NCBI GenBank assembly: GCA_020632995.1
Contig: JACKEN010000001.1
Span: forward strand, 962,001-1,026,000
DNA: 64,000 nucleotides
Direction: 5' to 3'
Source: Deltaproteobacteria bacterium
GTDB lineage: Bacteria > Myxococcota > Kuafuiibacteriia > Kuafuiibacteriales > Kuafuiibacteriaceae
Shown: in pieces, positions 32,862-40,922 of the stretch
How the letters are laid out: the number at the start of each line of letters is the position of its first letter
How positions within the stretch are numbered: the stretch's first letter is position 1
Position numbers and translations under genes: made by a program
Notes under the pieces: generated by a model
Seen by the model: the letters and a program-made list of their open reading frames with translations, nothing else
Databases searched by the model: none
What the model was told of the DNA's origin: nothing

Positions 32862-33663
32862 CGAACAGGCGCCGGGCCCGCGGGAGCGACAGGCGGCGCT
32901 GGTAGCGGGCGTAGGCCGCCGCCGCGGCCTCGTGGACCTGGGCCGGGGCGCCGCCGCCGAACCAGGCAACGAGGGCGGCGTCCAGGGTGTAGGCCTCGGG
33001 CGCCATGAGGTTGGTGGTGAGCAAGAGCGGTTGCGCGCCGAGGGCCTCGAGCCGCGCCTGGAAGTAAGGCTGGCTTGCACACGCGAGCACCACCGCGGCG
33101 CGGGCCGGGGCGCTCGGCGCCGGGTCGGGGTCGGGCACCTCGAAGTCCATGAGCCCGTTGTGGCCCACGTAGGCCACGACGTGGGCCTGCCCGCCCGCCT
33201 CCAGCGGGCCGACGCCGGGGACCCGCAGCGCGACTGAATCCAGCCCGGCCGCGTGCCGCAGGAAGGCGGCGGTGGTGTCCTGGATCCGGTCTCCCGCCCA
33301 CGCGTCGGCCACCACCACCCACGTCACGGTCCGCCCGGCGCGCAGGCCACCTTGCGTGAACACCGCCCTCGCCAGGACCCCGTCCGGGAGGGGGCCCGGC
33401 GGGGTCGGGCGGCGGGTCCAGCCGTTGCGCGGGAGGTACCGGTCGACGCCGTAGAGGGCCCCCCAGTACAGGTTGGCGCGGGGGCTGCGACCCTCGCCCA
33501 GCCGGGCGGGGCGCACGGGTGAGATGCCCTGGTGGGCGTTGTCGGCCAGGGCTACGTGGACGTGGGCCACGAGGGGGCGCCCGGCCGCCGCGTCGGCGTC
33601 CATTCGAGCGGCGGCCGACGGGGCAGCGGCGAGGCAGAGGGCGAGGGGCAGGAGGCCGGCCAT
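32830..33663 (-). CDS. Secreted caspase-like (clan CD) unknown protein
   Basis: 277 residues with a short signal peptide (MAGLLPLALCLAAAPSAAA). The central part alternates predicted strands and helices. A candidate catalytic dyad is visible: His in AHVVAYVGHNGLMDF and Cys about 40 residues later in AAVVLACASQPYFQARL, the spacing and context of caspase-like folds. VTWVVVADAWAG may be the first core strand. Family assignment is by motif only. It lies between purB (convergent, 32-bp overlap) and the cbb block, same strand as the latter and 45 bases after it. Confidence 0.65.
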   Translation of the reverse strand: MAGLLPLALCLAAAPSAAARMDADAAAGRPLVAHVHVALADNAHQGISPVRPARLGEGRSPRANLYWGALYGVDRYLPRNGWTRRPTPPGPLPDGVLARAVFTQGGLRAGRTVTWVVVADAWAGDRIQDTTAAFLRHAAGLDSVALRVPGVGPLEAGGQAHVVAYVGHNGLMDFEVPDPDPAPSAPARAAVVLACASQPYFQARLEALGAQPLLLTTNLMAPEAYTLDAALVAWFGGGAPAQVHEAAAAAYARYQRRLSLPRARRLFATVPRPGPDR

Positions 33664-33708
33664 GCGCCAACGGGAACAGGGGGCGCGGGGCGAGCCTGCC
33701 CTTCAGGC

Positions 33709-34434
33709 CTACCGCGTCGCGTCGAGCATGGGCCCCATCATCGAGGCGGGCGGGTCCGGGAGCGCGTGGAGCCCCGTGAGGTCGTCGAGGACGGCCAGGG
33801 CGCCGCTGAAGTCCTGGCCGCGGGTGTAGGCGTTCTCGGTGACGAGCACCTCCAGGCCCGCGGCCCGCGCGGCCAGGACCCCGTTCCGGGAGTCCTCCAC
33901 CGCCAGGCACCGCGCGGGCGGCAGGCCGAGCTGCGCGAGGGCGGCGAGGTACACGTCGGGCGCCGGCTTCTTCTTGGCCGCGGTCTCCGCGGTGCAGATG
34001 GCGGAGAACCAGCCCAGCGCCCCTGCGCCCAGGGTGCCCTCGAAGAGGGCGTCGACGTTGACCCGGCTGGTGGTGGTGGCGATGGCGAGGGTGATGCCCG
34101 CGTCCCGCGCCGAGCGCAAGGTGGCCTCCACCCCGGGGCGCAAGGGGACTTGCCCACTCCGGACCGCCTCCGTGTAGAGCGCGGTCTTCGCGGCGTGCAG
34201 CGTCAGGATCCGGTCCCACATCGCCTCTGGGCCAGGCGCGTCGGGGAGCTGCGACCAATAGGCGCGGATGCGCTCCTTACCCCCGGCGACGTCGAGCAGC
34301 ACCCGGTACTCCTCCACCGACCAACGCCATGGCAGGTCAGCCTGCGCGAAGGCGAGGTTGAAGGCCCGGCGGTGGGCCTCCTCGGTGTCGGCCAGGGTGC
34401 CGTCGACGTCGAAGATCAGGGCGTCGAGCGGCAT
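33709..34434 (-). CDS. HAD phosphatase, CbbY-like
   Basis: 241 residues. HAD motifs: DVDGTLADTE (nucleophile Asp), the ATTTSR threonine/serine motif, the KKKPAPDVY lysine motif and VEDSRNGV. The cap domain has the E...R...L.D..GGKERI pattern seen in CbbY, which dephosphorylates the RuBisCO inhibitor xylulose-1,5-bisphosphate. Location as last gene of the glpX-tkt-fba-rpe run supports CbbY over a generic phosphoglycolate phosphatase. The start ATG overlaps the rpe stop (TGATG). Confidence 0.85.
   Translation of the reverse strand: MPLDALIFDVDGTLADTEEAHRRAFNLAFAQADLPWRWSVEEYRVLLDVAGGKERIRAYWSQLPDAPGPEAMWDRILTLHAAKTALYTEAVRSGQVPLRPGVEATLRSARDAGITLAIATTTSRVNVDALFEGTLGAGALGWFSAICTAETAAKKKPAPDVYLAALAQLGLPPARCLAVEDSRNGVLAARAAGLEVLVTENAYTRGQDFSGALAVLDDLTGLHALPDPPASMMGPMLDATR
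34140..34153. repeat. GCARG-N4-CYTGC dispersed palindrome (GCAAG-GGGA-CTTGC)
   Basis: A copy with perfect GCAAG/CTTGC arms inside the CbbY-like gene. Another copy (GCAGG-TCAG-CCTGC) lies only 192 bases away at 34332-34345 in the same gene. Confidence 0.5.
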
Positions 34435-35084
34435 CAGCGGCAGGCCCTCCGGATCGCCTCGATGTTGGCGGCGTAGTCGCCCTTGAACACCGCAGAACCC
34501 GCCACCAGCACGTCGGCGCCCGCGTCGTGGACCCGGCGCGCGGTCTCGGGGTTCACGCCGCCGTCGACCTCCACGTGCACCGGGCGGTCGCCGAGCATCG
34601 CCCGCACCCGCTCGACCTTCTGCACCGCGGAGGGGATGAAGCGCTGGCCGCCGAAGCCCGGGTTGACCGACATGATCAGCACGAGGTCGACGTCATCCAG
34701 CACGTACTCGATCGCCTCCACCGGGGTCGCGGGGTTGAGGCTCACGCCGGCCTTCTTGCCGAGGCTCCGGATGAGCTGGAGCGTCCGGTTCAGGTGGGGC
34801 CCGGCCTCGGCGTGCACGGTGATGATGTCGGCGCCCGCCTCCGCGAACTCGGCCACGTACGGATCCACCGGCGCGATCATCAGGTGGACGTCGAAGATCT
34901 TGTCCGAGTGAGGCCGAAGCGCCGCCACGACCTTGGGGCCGATGGTGATGTTGGGGACGAAGTGGCCGTCCATCACGTCCACGTGGATCCAGTCCGCGCC
35001 GGCGGCGTCGACCGCGCGGACCTCTTCGCCGAGCTTCGCGAAGTCGGCCGACAGGATCGAGGGGGCGATCTTCAGGGGCTGCAT
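34434..35084 (-). CDS. rpe: Ribulose-phosphate 3-epimerase
   Basis: 216 residues. It interconverts ribulose-5-P and xylulose-5-P in the Calvin and pentose phosphate cycles. Markers: IAPSILSADFAKLGEEV, DWIHVDVMDGHFVPNITIGP with the metal-binding Asp/His, HLMI, VLIMSVNPGFGGQRFI and VDGGVNPET. It sits 9 bases after fba and overlaps the CbbY-like start, so these are co-translated. Confidence 0.96.
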   Translation of the reverse strand: MQPLKIAPSILSADFAKLGEEVRAVDAAGADWIHVDVMDGHFVPNITIGPKVVAALRPHSDKIFDVHLMIAPVDPYVAEFAEAGADIITVHAEAGPHLNRTLQLIRSLGKKAGVSLNPATPVEAIEYVLDDVDLVLIMSVNPGFGGQRFIPSAVQKVERVRAMLGDRPVHVEVDGGVNPETARRVHDAGADVLVAGSAVFKGDYAANIEAIRRACR

Positions 35085-35093
35085 GGGTCCTCC

Positions 35094-36158
35094 TCAGGCC
35101 GCGATCCGCGGGTCCAGGGCGTGGGCGCTGTAGCGCGCCGCCATGCCGGCGAGGCCGATGCCCTTCAGCTTGGAGGCCTGCCCGGCCGCGCCGAACTCCT
35201 CGTAGCGCTGCTCGCACAGGGCCTGCATGGCGTTCATGGCGGGGGCCATGAACTTGCGGGGGTCGAACTCGGTCCGGTCGACCTCCATGACCTTCCGGAT
35301 CTCGGCCGCCATGGCGAGGCGGCAGTCGGTGTCGATGTTGATCTTGCGGACCCCGAGGGCGATGCCGCGCTGGATCTCCGCCACCGGCACGCCCCAGGTG
35401 CGGGGCATCTCGCCCCCGAAGGCGTTGAAGGTGTCTTGCAGCTCCTGGGGCACGCTGGAGGATCCGTGCATCACGAGGTGGGTGTCGGGGAGGCGCGCGT
35501 GGATCCGGGCCAGGACGTCCATGGCCAGGATCTCGCCGTCGGGGGCGCGCGAGAACTTGTAGGCGCCGTGAGAGGTGCCCATGGCGATGGCCAGCGCGTC
35601 GACCCCGGTGGCCTTCACGAAGTCCACCGCCTGTTCGGGGTCGGTGAGGAGCGCGTCGTGAGAGAGGACGCCCTCGGCCCCGTGGCCGTCCTCCGCCTCG
35701 CCCATGCCGGTCTCGAGCGAGCCGAGGACCCCCAGCTCGCCCTCCACCGAGACCCCCACCGCGTGGGCGGTGTCCACCACCCGGCGGGTGACCTCCACGT
35801 TGTAGGCGTAGCTGGCTGGCGTCTTGCCGTCCGCCTCCAGCGACCCGTCCATCATCACGCTCGTGAAGCCGTTCTGGATGGCCGAAAAGCACGTCTGGAG
35901 GCTGTTGCCGTGGTCCTGATGCAAGACCACCGGCACCCCGGGGAACATCTGCACCGCCGCCTCCACCAGGTGTCGCAGCATCAGATCGCCCGCGTACTTG
36001 CGGGCACCGCGGCTGGCCTGGAGGATCACCGGAGCGTCCTTGTTCTTGGCCGCGCGCATGATGGCCAGGATCTGCTCCATGTTGTTCACGTTGAAGGCGG
36101 GCACGCCGTAGCCGCGCTCGGCCGCGTGATCCAGGAGCTCGCGCAGGGTGATCATCAT
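35094..36158 (-). CDS. fba: Class II fructose-bisphosphate aldolase
   Basis: 354 residues from the ATG at 36158. Zinc-dependent aldolase, making fructose-1,6-P2 (or sedoheptulose-1,7-P2) from triose phosphates. Metal-binding HQDHGN near residue 87, GELGVLG, GTSHGAYKF and HGSSSVP are in place. The sequence is of the CbbA/long class II-B type used in Calvin-cycle operons. 23 bases after tkt on the same strand. Confidence 0.95.
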   Translation of the reverse strand: MMITLRELLDHAAERGYGVPAFNVNNMEQILAIMRAAKNKDAPVILQASRGARKYAGDLMLRHLVEAAVQMFPGVPVVLHQDHGNSLQTCFSAIQNGFTSVMMDGSLEADGKTPASYAYNVEVTRRVVDTAHAVGVSVEGELGVLGSLETGMGEAEDGHGAEGVLSHDALLTDPEQAVDFVKATGVDALAIAMGTSHGAYKFSRAPDGEILAMDVLARIHARLPDTHLVMHGSSSVPQELQDTFNAFGGEMPRTWGVPVAEIQRGIALGVRKINIDTDCRLAMAAEIRKVMEVDRTEFDPRKFMAPAMNAMQALCEQRYEEFGAAGQASKLKGIGLAGMAARYSAHALDPRIAA

Positions 36159-36181
36159 CGCTTTGTTCCCCTCGTTCCGGC

Positions 36182-38197
36182 TCAGCCCGCGGCCACCGCC
36201 GCCCGAACCTTGTCTGCCACCGCATCGGTGACGAGGCCGAAGTACTCGAACAGGTCCTCCGCCGGCCCGGAGGCGCCGAAGCGGTCGATGCCCACGACCG
36301 TGCCCCGCTCGCCCACCCAGCGGTGCCAGCCGAAGGAGGCGCCGGCCTCGACCGCGACCCGGGGCGCTGAGCCGAGCACCTCGGCGCGGTAGGCGGCGGG
36401 CTGGGCCGCGAAGGCCTCCCAGCAGGGCATGGAGACCACCGCGACCGTGAGGCCCTCCTTGGCGAGGGCGCGGCTGGCGTCCAGCGCGAGGGCGACCTCG
36501 GAGCCCGACGCAATCAGGGTTGCGTCGCGCGGCCCTTCGGGGGCGTGGAGCACGTAGGCGCCCCGGGCCGAGCGGTTCTCGGCCGGGTCCGGGTCGGTGG
36601 TGGTGTCCCGCAGGGCGGGCACGTCCTGCCGGGTCAGGGCGAGGACCGAGGGCCCGCCCACGTTGTGCAAGGCATACTGCCAACACTCCAGGGTCTCCAC
36701 CGCGTCCGCGGGCCGGAGCACCGCGACGTTGGGCATGGCCCGCAGGCTGGCGAGGTGCTCGATCGGCTGGTGGGTGGGGCCGTCCTCGCCCAGGCCGATC
36801 GAGTCGTGGGTCATGACGTAGACCACGCGCTGCTCCATGAGGGCGGACATGCGGATGGCGGGCCGGCAGTAGTCGCTGAACACCAGGAACGTGCCGCCGT
36901 AGGGGATGAAGCCGCCGTGGAGGGCCACGCCGTTCATCACCGCGCCCATCGCGTGCTCCCGCACCCCGTAGTGCATGTAGCGGCCCTCGAAGGCGCCGGG
37001 CCCGACCACGCCCTGGCTCTTGGCCTGGGTGTTGTTGGAGCCGGTGAGGTCGGCGGAGCCGCCCAGGAGGCCTGGGATGGCGGCGGCGAGCACGTCGAGG
37101 CTCGCCTGGCTGGACTTGCGGGTCGCGCGGGTCGGGCGACCCTCCAACAGGGCCGCCTTGGCGTCCCGCACCACGTCGTCGAGGTCGGCGGGCAGGGCGC
37201 CCGAGATCGCCTGTTCGAAGGCCGCCTTGCGCTCGGTCGAGAGCGCGTCGCGGCGGGCCTCCCAGGCCTCGCGGGCGGGGCGGCCCCGGGCGCCGGCCTC
37301 CAGCCAGGCGGCGCGGATCGGCTCGGGGATCTCGAAGGGCGCGGCGTCCCACTCCAGGGCCTTGCGGGCCCCCGCGATCTCCTCCGGCCCGAGGGGCGAG
37401 CCATGGCAGGAGGCCTTGCCGGACTTGGTGGGGGCGCCGAAGCCGATCGTGGTGCGGCAGGCCAGGAGGGCCGGGCGGTCCGCGTCCCGGGCGGCGGCGA
37501 TCGCGCCCTCGATCGCCACCGGATCGTGGCCATCCACCCGGGCGGTGTACCAGCCGTACGCCGCGAAGCGTGCGAGCTGGTCGTCGGAGACGGCAAGGTT
37601 GGTTGCGCCGTCGATCGAGATGGAGTTGTCGTCGAAGAGCACCACCAGCTTCGACAACCCCAGGTGCCCGGCGAGGCTGGCCGCCTCGTGGCTGATGCCC
37701 TCCATCAGGCAGCCGTCCCCGGCGATGGCGTAGGTGTAGTGGTCGACCAGGCCGTCGCCGAAGCGGGCGTTGAGGAGGCGCTCGGCCAGGGCCATGCCGA
37801 CCGCGTTCGCCAGCCCCTGGCCGAGGGGGCCGGTGGTGGTCTCCACCGCCACGGTGTGGCCCACCTCGGGGTGTCCGGGGGTGCGGGAGCCGAGCTGCCG
37901 GAAGGCCTTGAGGTCCTCGATGCCGAGCTCCGCGTAGCCGGTGAGGTGGTAGAGCGAGTACAGGAGCATCGACCCGTGGCCGGCGGAGAGGACGAAGCGA
38001 TCCCGGTCGGGCCACGTGGGATCCTGGGCGTCGAACGCGAGGAACTTGGTGAACAGCACCGTGGCCACGTCGGCCATGCCCATGGGCATGCCGGGGTGAC
38101 CGGAGTTGGCGGCCTGCACCGCGTCCATGGTGAGGGCGCGGATGGCGTTGGCCATGGGGCGGATGTGCAGGTTCTTGTGGATGAGGTCGTCGTGCAT
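36182..38197 (-). CDS. tkt: Transketolase
   Basis: 671 residues, full length. TPP-dependent two-carbon transfer in the Calvin and pentose phosphate cycles. N-terminal ANSGHPGMPMG and GHGSMLLYSLYHLTGY; the TPP/Mg motif GDGCLMEGISHEAASLAGHLGL...DDNSISIDG; the central HYGVREHAMGAVMNG; and the C-terminal VGIDRFGASGPAEDLFEYFGL. 19 bases from glpX and 23 from fba in a tight operon. A GCARG-N4-CYTGC copy (37406-37419) encodes part of the conserved active-site loop GKASCHGSPLG. Confidence 0.96.
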   Translation of the reverse strand: MHDDLIHKNLHIRPMANAIRALTMDAVQAANSGHPGMPMGMADVATVLFTKFLAFDAQDPTWPDRDRFVLSAGHGSMLLYSLYHLTGYAELGIEDLKAFRQLGSRTPGHPEVGHTVAVETTTGPLGQGLANAVGMALAERLLNARFGDGLVDHYTYAIAGDGCLMEGISHEAASLAGHLGLSKLVVLFDDNSISIDGATNLAVSDDQLARFAAYGWYTARVDGHDPVAIEGAIAAARDADRPALLACRTTIGFGAPTKSGKASCHGSPLGPEEIAGARKALEWDAAPFEIPEPIRAAWLEAGARGRPAREAWEARRDALSTERKAAFEQAISGALPADLDDVVRDAKAALLEGRPTRATRKSSQASLDVLAAAIPGLLGGSADLTGSNNTQAKSQGVVGPGAFEGRYMHYGVREHAMGAVMNGVALHGGFIPYGGTFLVFSDYCRPAIRMSALMEQRVVYVMTHDSIGLGEDGPTHQPIEHLASLRAMPNVAVLRPADAVETLECWQYALHNVGGPSVLALTRQDVPALRDTTTDPDPAENRSARGAYVLHAPEGPRDATLIASGSEVALALDASRALAKEGLTVAVVSMPCWEAFAAQPAAYRAEVLGSAPRVAVEAGASFGWHRWVGERGTVVGIDRFGASGPAEDLFEYFGLVTDAVADKVRAAVAAG

Positions 38198-38216
38198 GGT
38201 CGGTCCTCGGGCAAGC

Positions 38217-39167
38217 TCAGTTGCGGGCGCGCCAGGTGGTGAGGAGCTGACGCTCCCGGGTGCGTCCGGAGATCAGGAGGGTCTGGATCCGGTCCAGCTT
38301 GGCGGTGCGGTCGATGCCGCTGCACAGGTGGCCGGAGGTGATGCCGGTGGCGCAGAAGAGGGTGTCGTTGGACGAGGTGAGCTCGTCGAGCCCATACCAG
38401 CGTGTGGTGTCGAGGCCGGCCTCTGCCACCGCCGCCGCCTCATCGGGACGCTGTGGGTCGAGGCGACCGAACATGTCGCCGCCGAGGGCGTTCACCGCGC
38501 CGGCCACCAGGACGCCCTCAGGGGTGCCGCCGGTGCCCATGAGGATGTCGACCGGGGACTCGGTGATCGCGGCCAGGAGCGCGCCCGCGACGTCGCCCGC
38601 CGCCTGGAGGCTGACCCGGCAGCCGGTGGCGCGCAGGCGGGCCACCAGGTCGCGGTGGCGCGGCTTGTCGAGCACGAAGACGGTGACGTCCTCCACCGGC
38701 TTCTTCATCGCCTCGGCCACCGCGGCCACGATCTGCTCGGGGGGCCAGCGGGGGTCGACCTTGCCGCGGGCGGGTCCACACACCACCAGCTTCTCCATGT
38801 AGAAGGCGGGGCCGGGGTCGAACATGGTGCCGCGGGGGGCGAGGCCGATGACCGCCATCGAGCCGGCGAGGCCGTGGGCCAAGAACGTGGTGCCCTCGAC
38901 CGGGTCCACCGCGATGTCCCACTCCGGCTCGCGCTCGAGGCACCCGATCCGCTCGCCGCGGAACAGGTGGGGCGCCTCGTCCTTCTCGCCCTCGCCGATG
39001 ACGATCTCTCCGCACACCGGGATCCGGGCCAGGGCGTCGCGCATGGCGTCCACCGCCGCGCCGTCGCCCAGCTCCTTCTCGCCGCGCCCCACCCAGTCGA
39101 AGGCGGCGAGGGCGGCGTTCTCGGTGACCACGCGGAGCGCGTGGATGAAGGCGTTGCTCAGCGGCAT
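38217..39167 (-). CDS. glpX: Class II fructose-1,6-bisphosphatase
   Basis: 316 residues. It dephosphorylates fructose-1,6-P2, and in many autotrophs also sedoheptulose-1,7-P2. The Li-sensitive phosphatase motifs are intact: GEGEKDEAPHL, DIAVDPVEGTTFLAHG and MGTGGTPEGVL. As it keeps all metal ligands, it is probably the working FBPase/SBPase of this pathway. It is the first gene of the glpX-tkt-fba-rpe-cbbY unit; a CCTACCCGATCGGGTGGG operator lies about 107 bases before its start. Confidence 0.94.
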   Translation of the reverse strand: MPLSNAFIHALRVVTENAALAAFDWVGRGEKELGDGAAVDAMRDALARIPVCGEIVIGEGEKDEAPHLFRGERIGCLEREPEWDIAVDPVEGTTFLAHGLAGSMAVIGLAPRGTMFDPGPAFYMEKLVVCGPARGKVDPRWPPEQIVAAVAEAMKKPVEDVTVFVLDKPRHRDLVARLRATGCRVSLQAAGDVAGALLAAITESPVDILMGTGGTPEGVLVAGAVNALGGDMFGRLDPQRPDEAAAVAEAGLDTTRWYGLDELTSSNDTLFCATGITSGHLCSGIDRTAKLDRIQTLLISGRTRERQLLTTWRARN

Positions 39168-39273
39168 CTAACAGGTCCCTCCTTTGGCGAGGCCTCCTGA
39201 GGGTAGGGGTGAGCGCGCGGGCGGGGGAACGCCTCGACAGGTGGGCTTGCAGAATCTCCTGGGCGGCCTCGTG

Positions 39274-39291
39274 CCTACCCGATCGGGTGGG
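39274..39291. promoter_or_regulatory. Candidate cbb operator, copy 1 (CCTACCCGATCGGGTGGG)
   Basis: A near-perfect palindrome with core ACCCGATCGGGT (39277-39288), in the 127-bp gap between the regulator gene stop and the glpX start. The identical 18 bases recur at 42013-42030 before the other cbb transcription unit. The half-sites TACCCGA/TCGGGTG have the 7-bp inverted form typical of NarL/LuxR-type HTH targets. Confidence 0.65.
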
Positions 39292-39294
39292 GGC

Positions 39295-39963
39295 TCAGTC
39301 CTGTTGGCAGTGGCTACGGCTCTCGAGGTACATCGCCACCGCCTGGGCGCGGTTCCGAACGTCCAGCTTCTCGTAGAGGTTGCCGAGGTGGAACTTCACG
39401 GTGTTCACGCTGACGCCGAGCTGATCCGCCAGCTGCGCGTTGGTGCCGCCGGAGGCGAGGGCGATCAGGAGGTCGCGCTCGCGCTCGGTCAGCTCGGGGA
39501 GGCCGTCGTCCAGCAGGTTGCGGACGTCCATGAAGGGGAAGACCATCCGCCCCTTCGCCACCGCCTCGAGCACCTCGAGCAGGTGCTCCGGGCGCTCGGT
39601 CTTCGCGCAGAACGCGGCGCCGCCCAGGGACATCACCTCGGCCGGCACGCGCGGGTTGGCCACGCCGGTGTAGACCACCACCCGGAGCGACTCGTGCGCC
39701 GCCCGCAGCTGCTCGAGGACGTAGCGGCCGTCGCCTCGCGGCATCACCCAGCCGGTGACCGCGACGTCCAGGCGGAGCTCGGGGAGGGCGGCGATGAGCT
39801 GCTGGCCATCGTCGGTGACGAAGACCAGCTCGAAGCGCGGATCTTCGCGGAAGAGCTGCTGCAGGGCGAGCCGCACCAGGGGGCTCTTGTCGACCACCGC
39901 CACCCGGATCGGCGGCGACGGCGAGCGCTCGAGCGGAGTCGTGTTCGACGCCCCGTGCGTCAT
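39295..39963 (-). CDS. NarL/LuxR-type regulator with atypical receiver domain
   Basis: 222 residues from ATG 39963. N-terminal receiver fold (about 19-135): IRVAVVDKSPLVR, VVVYTG and the conserved Lys in AFCAKTE are there. The phosphoacceptor position in DVAVTGWVMPRGDG is Gly71 rather than Asp, and the acidic pair is only DK. C-terminal LuxR HTH (about 155-215): LTERERDLLIALASGGTNAQLADQLGVSVNTVKFHLGNLYEKLDVRNRAQAV. It sits between prk and glpX, same strand. It probably controls the cbb genes without canonical phosphorylation; no histidine kinase is nearby. Confidence 0.88.
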   Translation of the reverse strand: MTHGASNTTPLERSPSPPIRVAVVDKSPLVRLALQQLFREDPRFELVFVTDDGQQLIAALPELRLDVAVTGWVMPRGDGRYVLEQLRAAHESLRVVVYTGVANPRVPAEVMSLGGAAFCAKTERPEHLLEVLEAVAKGRMVFPFMDVRNLLDDGLPELTERERDLLIALASGGTNAQLADQLGVSVNTVKFHLGNLYEKLDVRNRAQAVAMYLESRSHCQQD

Positions 39964-40025
39964 CGGTGCGAGGATAGCACCCCGCCACACCGCCAGGCGA
40001 GCCTCGAAGCGCTCCTGGGGCTGGT

Positions 40026-40901
40026 CTAGGAGGCGCGGCGCCTGCGCTCGACGAGTCGGTGGATGTAGGGGGTGAGGATCAGCTGCATGGCCAGGTCCAG
40101 CTTCCCGCCCGGGATCACGATGGAGTTGGCCCGGGACATCCAGCTGTTCTGGATCATCTGGGTCAGGTAGGCGAAGTCGATGCCGCGGGGGTCGCGGAAC
40201 CGGATCACCACCATCGACTCGTCCGGGGTGGGGACCCACCGGGCCACCACCGGGTTCGAGGTGTCGACGGTGGGGATGCGCTGGAAGTTGATGTCCGTCT
40301 CGGTGAACTGCGGGCAGATGTGGTGCAGGTAGTCGGGCATGCGGCGCAGGATCGTCTCCGTCACCGCCTCGGTGGAGTAGCCGCGCTTCGAGCGGTCGCG
40401 GTGGATCTTCTGGATCCACTCCAGGTTGATGACCGGCACCACTCCGACCTTGAGATCCGCGTGGCTCGCGATGTCGACCTCGTCGGTGCGCACCGCGCCG
40501 TGCAGGCCCTCGTAGAAGAGCAGGTCCGACCCCTCCTCGAACGGCGCCCAGTCGGTGAAGCGACCGGCCGGGGTCCCGAAGAGTGCGGCCTCCTCCTCGT
40601 TGTGGACGTAGTGTCGCGTGCGGCCCGCGCCGGTCTCGCCGTACGTCCGGAACACGTCCTCCAGCTCCTTCAGCAGGTTCGCGTTGGGGCCGAAGTGGCT
40701 GAAGGAGTGGTTCCCGGCCGCGGCCTCCTCCGCGATCTTCACCTTCATGTCGTAGCGGTCGTAGCGGTGGAAGGCGTCGCCCTCGATCGACACGCTCTTG
40801 ACGCCCTCACGGTGGAAGATGCGATCGAAGGTGTGCTTGACGGTGGTGGTGCCCGCGCCGGAGGAGCCGGTCACGGAGATGATCGGGTACTTGGTGGACA
40901 T
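40026..40901 (-). CDS. prk: Phosphoribulokinase
   Basis: 291 residues. It phosphorylates ribulose-5-P to the RuBisCO substrate, the committing Calvin-cycle enzyme. Walker A GSSGAGTTTV, the DAFHRYDR substrate loop, the Walker B-like LLFYEGLHG, and the C-terminal NSIVIPGGKLDLAMQLILTP typical of the bacterial octameric CbbP type. No plant-type regulatory cysteines are evident. 21 bases after the FBPase-like gene, hence one transcript. Its presence argues that RuBisCO is encoded elsewhere in the genome. Confidence 0.95.
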   Translation of the reverse strand: MSTKYPIISVTGSSGAGTTTVKHTFDRIFHREGVKSVSIEGDAFHRYDRYDMKVKIAEEAAAGNHSFSHFGPNANLLKELEDVFRTYGETGAGRTRHYVHNEEEAALFGTPAGRFTDWAPFEEGSDLLFYEGLHGAVRTDEVDIASHADLKVGVVPVINLEWIQKIHRDRSKRGYSTEAVTETILRRMPDYLHHICPQFTETDINFQRIPTVDTSNPVVARWVPTPDESMVVIRFRDPRGIDFAYLTQMIQNSWMSRANSIVIPGGKLDLAMQLILTPYIHRLVERRRRAS

Positions 40902-40922
40902 GGCGCTGTGACCTCTCTTCGA

